DNA of 18,650 nucleotides, from assembly GCA_002494125.1 (NCBI GenBank), contig DLBD01000040.1:1-18650 (forward strand). The letters are read 5' to 3'. The notes below the pieces were generated by a model. The model ran no database searches and was not told where the DNA came from. It saw only the letters and a program-made list of their open reading frames with translations. How positions within the stretch are numbered: position 1 is the first letter of the stretch; each line of letters opens with the position of its first letter. Positions 13,088-18,650 of the stretch are shown in pieces. Source of the DNA: Ruminococcaceae bacterium UBA7030 (GTDB taxonomy: Bacteria > Bacillota > Clostridia > Oscillospirales > Acutalibacteraceae). The position numbers were made by a program, and so were the translations under genes.

Positions 13088-14917
13088 TTATCCGAGTTTA
13101 ACTGATTTTGCGGGGATAAAGCTTCCCGAAGCAGAATCGTATTCAACCGTTACGGTATCTCCCGTATTGATTAAAAGCACCTCCATAGAATCAACGACGC
13201 TGATATAATAATATACGCCGTCAATCTGAAGATAATATACGGTGTTACCGTTATTTACTGATGATTTGATATCGGTAACCTCACCTGTTACGGCAAGCGT
13301 CTGCGACTGATCTGCGCTGTCGGTATCGCTTACGCTGTCCTCATCAACCATATAGTCGTCAGCATTAGCGTCAGAATCTACCAAACCCTCGTCTTTAAGA
13401 GCGTTTATATAGTTTTCAACTGCAGCGTTAAGAGCGTTTGCCATACTCTTTTCCTCATCATAAACGCCACGACCTACAATAGTTTTATCCTCAAGGTTTA
13501 CAAGCGCAAAGCCTCTAATGGTATATCCGTCGCCGTAGAAGGACATAAAGTATGTCGGCTGTCCCTCGATATCAAGAAGGATTGGGAATGTTGCGCTGTA
13601 CTCATAGTTTTGCACGGTATCTTCCGCAGACTTTACAGCCGAATACTCGGTTGCACCTCCGTTTTTATAATACCTTGTTTCCTTGGTGCGCTGATTGCAG
13701 AGAATAAATCCGAAGTTTGAAGAGTCGGCTTCAATGGAAGTTACGCCGGTATATACCCAAACGTCATCGTCAAGCGCAATATTACCGCTGCCTGATGAAG
13801 CAACGTTAACGTCGTTTTGGAAAAAGATTGAGTTCCAGAAACCGTTTTGAAGCTTACCGTAATAATTATACTGCGAGATAATAAGTGATTCGCTGTAAAC
13901 AACGTCAATCCAGTTGAGGCTTGAGTCGCTTCTTATCGTTTCAATATCATAATAATTGCTTTCGCCGGTGAGTGCGTCCGTGATAACCGCACCCTTAACA
14001 TCAATACCGCCGAAAAGCCCGATAGTATGGTCAAGCACGGGGGTAATCCAGTAAGGATGTGCATTGTCGTCAATCTCAAAATTAGGAGTATCGAGAAGGA
14101 AAGTCGGATACTGAAAACGGATATGGCGGATGAGCTTTTCATTAAAAAGTTCTGTCGGTGAATACTTTATGCCCTCACCAAACTGCTCAACACAGTTTAC
14201 AACCTGCACCTTCTGGCTTACAAGGTCAACAATCATATAAGCAGGAAGACCGTTTTTGGTATTGTTCCACCACTTAAGAATGCTTGCGTATTCAAGATAA
14301 GCAACTCTTACAGGAGTGCCCTTATAGTTGATCTGGGTTGAATTATCGGTTACAACATACTGGCTTTTATATTCGTCGAGCTTACCGAGCTGCTGGTCGG
14401 CAAGATAGTTTGCTGTAAGTCTGTCAAGTCTTGGGACCTCGTCATAGCTTATCTCGGAAAAGTCTGTGGAAAAATCACTTTCCTCAACGCTCATAAGCTG
14501 ACTGTAGGAATGTGCTCTGAAAAGAGTTGCGCCCGCAACATAGCCAACTGCCATAACAACAACAATTACGCCGATGATAATAAGCGGAACAAACGACTTT
14601 TTCTTAACGTATTCCCTTCTCTCCACCATTTTATTTGCCTTGCAGGCAATATAAAACCCGAAAACAAAAAGGGCAACAAGCGCAATAAGATAGATATACA
14701 TCTGGCTGTCCTTAAAATTGATTGCAGGAAGCATGATATAGTAAAGTATAGCGCCGCCGATTATTGTAATCAGAAAAGCGATGAGTATTCTCAGCGGCAC
14801 CTTGGCAGGCGCAACGACTGCCTCCACCTCGTTTTTCTTCGGCCACTTTATCTTTTCCTTGAATTCATTGATAACCTCGTCGGCATCATAATCCATATTG
14901 GGCATTTTTTCGCTCAT
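13088..14917 (-). CDS. Three-TM membrane-anchored protein with large extracytoplasmic domain, function unknown
   Basis: A 609-aa protein. A short charged cytoplasmic N-terminus is followed by hydrophobic helices near residues 43-64, 73-92 and 109-131. A long soluble, probably extracellular region (about 135-505) follows, then an acidic low-complexity linker (about 508-539, Asp/Ser-rich). A C-terminal beta-rich segment (540-609, TGEVTDIKSS...GDTVTVEYD...) looks like an OB-type fold. The central domain (TQINYKGTPVRVAYLEYAS, PYWITPVLDHTIGLFGG) resembles conserved unnamed membrane proteins I recall from other Gram-positives, but I can give no function. Start: AGGAG lies 7 nt before the ATG at 14917. 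It has its own promoter, starts just downstream of the lipoprotein gene's terminator, and is therefore a separate unit. Confidence 0.88.
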   Translation of the reverse strand: MSEKMPNMDYDADEVINEFKEKIKWPKKNEVEAVVAPAKVPLRILIAFLITIIGGAILYYIMLPAINFKDSQMYIYLIALVALFVFGFYIACKANKMVERREYVKKKSFVPLIIIGVIVVVMAVGYVAGATLFRAHSYSQLMSVEESDFSTDFSEISYDEVPRLDRLTANYLADQQLGKLDEYKSQYVVTDNSTQINYKGTPVRVAYLEYASILKWWNNTKNGLPAYMIVDLVSQKVQVVNCVEQFGEGIKYSPTELFNEKLIRHIRFQYPTFLLDTPNFEIDDNAHPYWITPVLDHTIGLFGGIDVKGAVITDALTGESNYYDIETIRSDSSLNWIDVVYSESLIISQYNYYGKLQNGFWNSIFFQNDVNVASSGSGNIALDDDVWVYTGVTSIEADSSNFGFILCNQRTKETRYYKNGGATEYSAVKSAEDTVQNYEYSATFPILLDIEGQPTYFMSFYGDGYTIRGFALVNLEDKTIVGRGVYDEEKSMANALNAAVENYINALKDEGLVDSDANADDYMVDEDSVSDTDSADQSQTLAVTGEVTDIKSSVNNGNTVYYLQIDGVYYYISVVDSMEVLLINTGDTVTVEYDSASGSFIPAKSVKLG

Positions 14918-14946
14918 ATTAATTCTCCTATAACATTAGTAAATAA

Positions 14947-14975
14947 ATTATACAATATATTATTTCTTTTTACAA
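14947..14975 (-). promoter_or_regulatory. Promoter of the 609-aa membrane protein gene
   Basis: On the minus strand TTGTAA (14975-14970) and a perfect TATAAT (14952-14947) are separated by 17 bp. The predicted start is near 14940, about 23 nt before the ATG. The -35 lies directly against the T-tract of the upstream lipoprotein terminator. Confidence 0.68.
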
Positions 14976-15009
14976 CAAAAAAATAACGGAGAGGATGACC
15001 TCTCCGTTA
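14976..15009 (-). terminator. Intrinsic terminator of the lipoprotein gene
   Basis: An 11-bp stem, arms AACGGAGAGG (14985-14994) and CCTCTCCGTT (14999-15008) plus a flanking T-A pair, has a 4-nt loop. On the minus strand it is followed by ATTTTTTTG. It lies 14 nt beyond the stop codon at 15024. Confidence 0.92.
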
Positions 15010-15023
15010 ATAAACAAATTTAA

Positions 15024-16001
15024 TTATTTTCTTGTGATACCCTTTGAGGTCTGAAGGAATTCATCAGATGCAGGGTAGTGGTTCTTATAAGTGATAATGA
15101 GTGATGCACTCTTATCCTTGATAACTGCGATGCTTGCGTGAGTAACTGAAATGTTTGAAATCATTGTGTAATCAGCCTCAACAACCTCTTTGGTTGCAGT
15201 ATCAATCTTAACCTTTGCAGTACCGCCCTTATAGAATACCGTAACGTTCTCGTCAGCTGTACCCTGTGTGAATGAAACTGCGTCGATATCAGATACAACG
15301 CCTCCGATATCACCAAGTACCTGGAAGAAACGTCCCTGAGCGTCATCGCCTCTGAGAGCCATCTTAACGCCCTTTGGCTGAATTTCAAGTGTGATTGTGC
15401 CGTCGCCGTTGTCGGTAACGTTAGCTGCAAGAATATCCTCACCTGTTACGTCAGTAGTTCTGAAGTCGTGGTCGTTAACCTTCTTAACATCCTCGCTGTT
15501 GTTATCGAGGTCAGGATTTCTGTTGTTACAAGGCGGAAGGCCATATGGTGTAGGCTTGAACATACTGCCCATAATACCAGGGACAAGCTTGTTAACAACT
15601 GCGTTAGCCGAACCGTCAATCATAACGTCGCCAAGCTCCATTGTTTCGTCGCCGAGAAGCTTGTAGAAGTTTACTGTATTACCCTGGTCGTCAACATATT
15701 CAGCTGTAAGGCTCTTTGTATAGTTATAAGCCTCTTTATAATAATTTGCTACGTCATCAAGTGTCTGGAAGTCAACGCCGCCGTATGTGCCCGGCTTAAG
15801 CTCGTCGATAACGATAGGATCGTCGTCGCCGACGCCGTCTTCGCCGCCTTGGTTCTGCCAGCTGCCGTCCTTAATTTCGTGAATAGCTCTTATTGCACCT
15901 TCCTGGAATACATAGTTGATTTTAGCACATCCTGAAAAGCTTGTCGCAATAAGACCTGCTGCCATACCAATGCATAAGAACTTTTTAACATACTTATTCA
16001 T
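15024..16001 (-). CDS. Predicted secreted lipoprotein, function unknown
   Basis: A 325-aa protein with a lipoprotein signal peptide: positively charged MNKYVKK, a hydrophobic core, and the lipobox SFSGC with the lipidated Cys at residue 25. It should therefore be anchored on the outer face of the cytoplasmic membrane. An acidic Gly/Asp linker (about 52-62) leads into the mature domain. Two other Cys residues are absent apart from Cys158. The second half (about 185-310) is beta-rich with an NGDGTITLEIQPKGV segment and a hydrophobic SASLIITY strand near the C-terminus, suggesting a lipid- or ligand-binding beta fold, but I do not recognise the family. Start: AAGGGG lies 9 nt before the ATG. It is a single-gene unit with its own terminator, and divergent from the AI-2E-type transporter gene. 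Confidence 0.85.
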   Translation of the reverse strand: MNKYVKKFLCIGMAAGLIATSFSGCAKINYVFQEGAIRAIHEIKDGSWQNQGGEDGVGDDDPIVIDELKPGTYGGVDFQTLDDVANYYKEAYNYTKSLTAEYVDDQGNTVNFYKLLGDETMELGDVMIDGSANAVVNKLVPGIMGSMFKPTPYGLPPCNNRNPDLDNNSEDVKKVNDHDFRTTDVTGEDILAANVTDNGDGTITLEIQPKGVKMALRGDDAQGRFFQVLGDIGGVVSDIDAVSFTQGTADENVTVFYKGGTAKVKIDTATKEVVEADYTMISNISVTHASIAVIKDKSASLIITYKNHYPASDEFLQTSKGITRK

Positions 16002-16031
16002 TTAGAGATACCCCTTTCATTTGTCCGTCCG

Positions 16032-16052
16032 GCATAAGAAAAATACTTATGC
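16032..16052 (-). promoter_or_regulatory. 5'-leader hairpin of the lipoprotein mRNA
   Basis: Perfect 7-bp arms GCATAAG (16032-16038) and CTTATGC (16046-16052) surround a 7-nt A-rich loop (T-rich on the transcript). It lies between the putative promoter and the ribosome binding site. It could stabilise the 5' end or act as an operator. No downstream T-run makes it an attenuator. Confidence 0.4.
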
Positions 16053-16072
16053 AGAAAACATTACATATTAAA

Positions 16073-16099
16073 TTTATATTAATTTCGGCAAAAAGTCAA
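16073..16099 (-). promoter_or_regulatory. Candidate promoter of the lipoprotein gene
   Basis: A near-perfect -35 TTGACT (16099-16094) on the minus strand is followed by TATAAA (16078-16073) at a short 15-bp spacing. TAAATT at 17 bp is the alternative. The predicted leader is about 65 nt and contains the 16032-16052 hairpin. Confidence 0.45.
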
Positions 16100-16148
16100 T
16101 AGATATTTGAAAAATAAGTTAATAATTTGTATATCATTTATAAAAACA

Positions 16149-16177
16149 TTGAGATTTTTTACACCTTATGATATAAT
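16149..16177 (+). promoter_or_regulatory. Promoter of the 16214-18498 operon
   Basis: TTGAGA (16149-16154) and a perfect TATAAT (16172-16177) lie 17 bp apart, with TGA before the -10 box (extended -10). The start near 16184 gives a leader of about 30 nt containing AAGGAG. Confidence 0.78.
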
Positions 16178-16213
16178 TATCTATAGTTTACAAACAACGA
16201 ACAAGGAGCAGAT

Positions 16214-17377
16214 ATGAAAAAATACGATAAAGAACGAATACTTGAAATCGCGTCCTTCATCGTTCTCGGCGGAATCATTCTTTTTATTTCAATAAATACC
16301 GCTGAGGCAAAAAAGCTTGTCGGATATATAATCAATATTGTTAACCCGATTATATATGCCGCTGCAATAGCATTTATAGTTAATCTTCTTGTAAAGCCGA
16401 TTGAAAAAGCGTTCATAACTCGGGCAAAAAAGAAGAACAAGGAAATCCGGCCAAGACAGTACAGAACAATTTCAATTATTCTCGCATTTCTTATTTTTAT
16501 TGCCTTTATCGCACTTGCTGTAGGAATGATCATTCCTAATCTGAGCAGCACTGTTTCAAACCTTTACAAGAGCGCGCCCGCCCTTTGGGACAAGTTTCTT
16601 GATGCGATTGACAAATTCAAGATTAAACAGCCGAAGCTTGCAGGGATAATCACAACGGCTGAGACGAGTCTTGACAATCTGTTTGATAAGATTGTCAATA
16701 AGGTGAAAACCAATTTCTCCGACATTGCCGGAACTGTATTATCCAAAGTCAAAAGCTTATCAAATGTACTGTTCAACTTTTTTGTCGGCGCGATTATTGC
16801 AATCGGAGTTATCGCTAAAAAAGAGTTTGTTATTAAGGAATTCCGCCTCATACTTCAGAAGCTTTTACCAAGCAAGCATTACAGAAGGACTACTTACGTC
16901 TTAAAACTTGCGAATAAGAAATTCCAGATTTTTTTCAAATACAACATTGTCCAGGCAGTTATAACAGGCGCAGGCACATTTCTTGTTATGCTTGTTTCCG
17001 GAATGCCTTATAAAGCTTCAATACCGCTTCTTATCACGGTTACGCAGCTCATACCTGTTATCGGTGCAGTTGTAGGAACTGTAATAAGCGCAATACTGAT
17101 TCTGCCTGTCAGTCCCGTCAAGGCAATAATATTCGTTGTGCTTTGCACACTTGTTCAGCAGATTGTTGAAAAGCTTATTAATCCTCATCTTATGGGTAAG
17201 GAGCTTGATATGCCGGGACTTCTCACCTTCCTTGCTATAATCATCGGCGGCAAGCAGTTTGGCTTTATCGGTCTTATCTGCGCAGTGCCGTTTGTGTCTG
17301 TTCTTTACGATATATACAAACTTCAAATTCACCCGATGTTAACAAACAAAAAGACCGAAAGGTCAGAAAATAAATAA
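16214..17377 (+). CDS. AI-2E transporter family (PerM/TqsA-like) membrane protein
   Basis: A 387-aa polytopic membrane protein of the family named for the E. coli AI-2 exporter TqsA; most members have other or unknown substrates, including Na+/H+ antiport and general permease roles. Hydrophobic helices lie near residues 10-27, 36-60 and 84-108. A long amphipathic soluble stretch follows (about 110-180), rich in Lys and beginning at the NLSSTVSNLYKSAP segment, then five or so further helices. Family signatures are strong in the C-terminal half: the PLLITVTQLIPVIGAVVGTV segment, then QQIVEKLINPHLMGKELDMPGLLTFLAIIIGG and the FGFIGLICAVPFVSVLYDIYK end. Start: AAGGAG lies 5 nt before the ATG. It is the first gene of an operon, 16 nt before the zinc-ribbon gene. 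A quorum-sensing role should not be assumed. Confidence 0.93.
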   Translation: MKKYDKERILEIASFIVLGGIILFISINTAEAKKLVGYIINIVNPIIYAAAIAFIVNLLVKPIEKAFITRAKKKNKEIRPRQYRTISIILAFLIFIAFIALAVGMIIPNLSSTVSNLYKSAPALWDKFLDAIDKFKIKQPKLAGIITTAETSLDNLFDKIVNKVKTNFSDIAGTVLSKVKSLSNVLFNFFVGAIIAIGVIAKKEFVIKEFRLILQKLLPSKHYRRTTYVLKLANKKFQIFFKYNIVQAVITGAGTFLVMLVSGMPYKASIPLLITVTQLIPVIGAVVGTVISAILILPVSPVKAIIFVVLCTLVQQIVEKLINPHLMGKELDMPGLLTFLAIIIGGKQFGFIGLICAVPFVSVLYDIYKLQIHPMLTNKKTERSENK

Positions 17378-17393
17378 AAACGGAGATTTAATT

Positions 17394-18071
17394 ATGAGAT
17401 GTAAAAATTGCGGAAGCGAAAATGATGACAACAGATATATCTGTGAAAACTGCGGTTCGCCTCTATATGACGAAAGCGAGCCCACGCAAGAATTTGAGGA
17501 AACACAGCCAATGCAGCAAAGCAATACACCTGCTCCTCAGCCGAATAATAATCAAAAGGATGATGACCAGAACAAGAAAAATATAATCATTATTGCTGTG
17601 CTTGCTGTAATTCTTATCGCCATAATCATTTCAATTGTTGTTGCGGTTAAGGGTAAATCCAATAATCCCACGACAACAAAAAGCAGCACGTCCGTTTCAA
17701 CTACGATAGACAAAAACTCCACCACAAAGGAAAAGAAGGAAGAGTCTACAACAGAGGAAGAATCAACAACCGAAAAGACAACAGAAACCACTACCGAATC
17801 AACAACCAAGGCAAAGAAGACATTTACGATAAATGCTTCAACTGCAGTTGGCGGCTCAGTCAGCGGAAGCGGAACATATACCGAGGGCGATACGGTAGTA
17901 CTTACCGCAAGTGCTGACAGCGGATATGTATTCTCAGGTTGGTATTCAGACGGAGAACTCAAGAGCACTTCGTCAACATACAGATTCACAGCAAGTGCTA
18001 ACGGAAATTATACTGCTCTTTTCTCACCTGATGACGGTGATATAAACCAGGGAGACGGCGGCAATGACTAA
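17394..18071 (+). CDS. Zinc-ribbon / single-TM / Thr-rich stalk / InlB B-repeat-like surface protein
   Basis: A 225-aa mosaic protein. Residues 1-22 form a zinc ribbon with CxxC pairs (Cys3/Cys6, Cys17/Cys20). A Gln/Pro/Asn-rich linker follows, then one transmembrane helix at 64-86 and a Thr/Ser/Glu/Lys-rich stalk at 92-140. One InlB B-repeat-like (Flg_new-type) domain lies at 144-210 (NASTAVGGSVSGSGTYTEGD then SGYVFSGWYSDGE), and an acidic tail ends the protein. The predicted topology puts the zinc ribbon in the cytoplasm and the repeat outside; there is no signal peptidase site or LPXTG motif. Start: GGAG lies 9 nt before the ATG. It follows the AI-2E-type gene by 16 nt and overlaps the next gene by 8 nt. 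Domain calls are solid; function (adhesion, sensing, scaffold) is open. Confidence 0.88.
   Translation: MRCKNCGSENDDNRYICENCGSPLYDESEPTQEFEETQPMQQSNTPAPQPNNNQKDDDQNKKNIIIIAVLAVILIAIIISIVVAVKGKSNNPTTTKSSTSVSTTIDKNSTTKEKKEESTTEEESTTEKTTETTTESTTKAKKTFTINASTAVGGSVSGSGTYTEGDTVVLTASADSGYVFSGWYSDGELKSTSSTYRFTASANGNYTALFSPDDGDINQGDGGND
17667..17813 (+). repeat. Low-complexity ACA/ACC-rich coding tract (Thr/Ser/Glu stalk)
   Basis: The DNA coding for the stalk of the zinc-ribbon protein has imperfect repeats of ACAAC and ACAGA type, giving TTK, STTE and ETTT runs. It is prone to length variation between strains. No perfect long unit is visible, so phase variation by slippage is not strongly indicated. 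Confidence 0.6.
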
Positions 18072-18498
18072 AGGCGAGCTTGCGGAATGCTATTTCAGAC
18101 AAGGGTATAACTGCTCACAGGCAGTTGCCCTTGCCTTTTGTGATGAAACAGGGCTTGACGAAAAGACAACCGAGCGCCTTACAATCGGTTTCGGAGGCGG
18201 TATAGGCAGAATGAGAGAGGTCTGCGGCGCAATGAATGCGTCTGTATTTGTTCTCGGCGCTGCTTTTAACGAGGATAAAAGCAGTATTTATAAACGAGTT
18301 CAGGAGCTTGCAGATACATTTAAGAAGCAAAACGGCTCAATAATATGCAGGGAGCTTCTCGGTCTTTCATCAAAGGGAAACGATTCTCCAAACGCCGAGG
18401 CGCGCACCCCTGAGTATTATAAAAAGCGCCCTTGCCCATTAATTGTGCATGACGCAGCAAACGCACTTGACGCTTATCTGAAAGCCAATAAAAAATAA
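18064..18498 (+). CDS. C_GCAxxG_C_C family protein (putative redox-active/metal-binding)
   Basis: A 144-aa soluble protein of the C_GCAxxG_C_C family, found mainly in anaerobes. Its conserved cysteines suggest redox or metal-cofactor chemistry, but the function is not established. Signature elements: GYNCSQAVALAF with Cys17, IGFGGGIGRMREVCGAMNASV with Cys54, SIICRELLG with Cys95, and RPCPLIVHDAA with Cys124; Cys9 and Cys26 are additional. No signal peptide. The ATG lies inside the 3' end of the preceding gene (8-nt overlap, GGGAG about 9 nt upstream), so its translation is probably coupled to the surface protein. It is the last gene of the operon. I see no hairpin terminator in the 55 nt before the tRNA. 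Confidence 0.92.
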   Translation: MTKGELAECYFRQGYNCSQAVALAFCDETGLDEKTTERLTIGFGGGIGRMREVCGAMNASVFVLGAAFNEDKSSIYKRVQELADTFKKQNGSIICRELLGLSSKGNDSPNAEARTPEYYKKRPCPLIVHDAANALDAYLKANKK

Positions 18499-18506
18499 AA
18501 AAAGTA

Positions 18507-18535
18507 TTGCATTTTCAACATTAATGTGTTATATT
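18507..18535 (+). promoter_or_regulatory. Promoter of tRNA-Arg
   Basis: TTGCAT (18507-18512) and TATATT (18530-18535) are separated by 17 bp, placing the start near 18542, 12 nt before the mature tRNA. Read-through from the upstream operon is also possible because no terminator is seen between them. Confidence 0.62.
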
Positions 18536-18553
18536 ATGTGAGCAAAAAAATTT

Positions 18554-18627
18554 GCGCCGGTAGCTCAGCTGGATAGAGTGACCGGCTACGAACCAGTAGG
18601 TCGGGGGTTCGAGTCCCTTCCGGCGCA
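18554..18627 (+). tRNA. tRNA-Arg, anticodon ACG
   Basis: A 74-nt cloverleaf. The acceptor stem GCGCCGG/CCGGCGC is perfect. The D-arm is GCTC/GAGT with AGCTGGATA loop, the anticodon loop CTACGAA has U33 and anticodon ACG (18588-18590), the variable region is AGGTC, and the T-arm has TTCGAGT loop. A34 is expected to be deaminated to inosine (TadA) to read CGU/CGC/CGA codons. The 3' CCA is not encoded. The anticodon stem ACCGG/CCAGT has a C-A mismatch (18583 with 18595), and the T-stem GGGGG/CCCTT has two G-U pairs. Confidence 0.96.
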
Positions 18628-18650
18628 CTTCATAAAAAGCCGTAAATACG

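Noticed and set aside
14510..14986. 158-codon plus-strand frame opposite the 609-aa membrane protein gene
   Set aside because: Antisense shadow; no ribosome binding site and low-complexity Asn/Lys content.
15468..15935. 155-codon plus-strand frame opposite the lipoprotein gene
   Set aside because: Antisense to a gene with signal peptide, promoter, ribosome binding site and terminator; no independent support.
16214..17377. Reading the AI-2E family gene as evidence for AI-2 quorum sensing
   Set aside because: The family name comes from TqsA; most members are not AI-2 exporters and no luxS or lsr gene is in the window.
17667..17813. Thr-codon-rich tract as a phase-variable repeat or CRISPR-like array
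   Set aside because: Units are short and imperfect, lie in frame within a coding stalk, and show no repeat-spacer structure.

Overview
The window looks like chromosomal core DNA from a low-to-moderate GC anaerobic Firmicute, most likely class Clostridia (Oscillospiraceae/Ruminococcaceae or a near relative). The basis is the AT-rich intergenic DNA, strong AGGAG-type ribosome binding sites, a single-chain glycyl-tRNA synthetase, a DUF975 membrane protein, a C_GCAxxG_C_C redox-type protein, and a DNA polymerase I with a decayed proofreading domain. The exact genus cannot be read from the sequence. I see no mobile element, CRISPR array, rRNA or phage gene.

Layout. Positions 1-931 hold the 3' part of glyQS (+), facing an unrecognised 143-aa gene (1028-1459, -). 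A 471-bp AT-rich gap (1460-1930) carries several inverted repeats and leads into a DUF975 membrane protein (1931-2776, +). That gene converges on a MATE efflux gene (2874-4217, -), which lies downstream of a GTP-type PEP carboxykinase (4337-6118, -). Next comes a tightly overlapped minus-strand operon polA-rimI-tsaD (10361 down to 6321), divergent from a plus-strand operon dus-nagA-trmL (10464-13031). The latter converges on a 609-aa three-TM membrane protein (13088-14917, -), preceded on the same strand by a lipoprotein gene (15024-16001, -). Divergent from the lipoprotein is a three-gene operon (16214-18498, +): an AI-2E/PerM-type membrane protein, a zinc-ribbon/TM/InlB-repeat surface protein and a C_GCAxxG_C_C protein. 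A tRNA-Arg(ACG) with its own promoter closes the window.

Functionally the centre is rich in translation and tRNA maturation genes: GlyRS, TsaD (t6A37), a Dus enzyme (dihydrouridine), TrmL (2'-O-methylation of nucleotide 34), the RimI acetyltransferase and tRNA-Arg. Two metabolic genes sit among them: pckG (gluconeogenesis/anaplerosis) and nagA (amino-sugar recycling). The outer parts code for envelope proteins of less certain role.

Regulatory signals are unusually readable. All three convergent gene pairs appear to share one bidirectional hairpin terminator each. Several promoters have 17-bp spacers and extended -10 (TGn) elements. The predicted dus transcript starts only about 3 nt before its ATG, so it may be leaderless. 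The most distinctive leads are that promoter, an orphan minus-strand terminator-like hairpin in the 471-bp gap, the zinc-ribbon/InlB-repeat operon and its neighbours, and a C-A mismatch in the tRNA-Arg anticodon stem. I do not see clear evidence of a wholly new multi-gene system.
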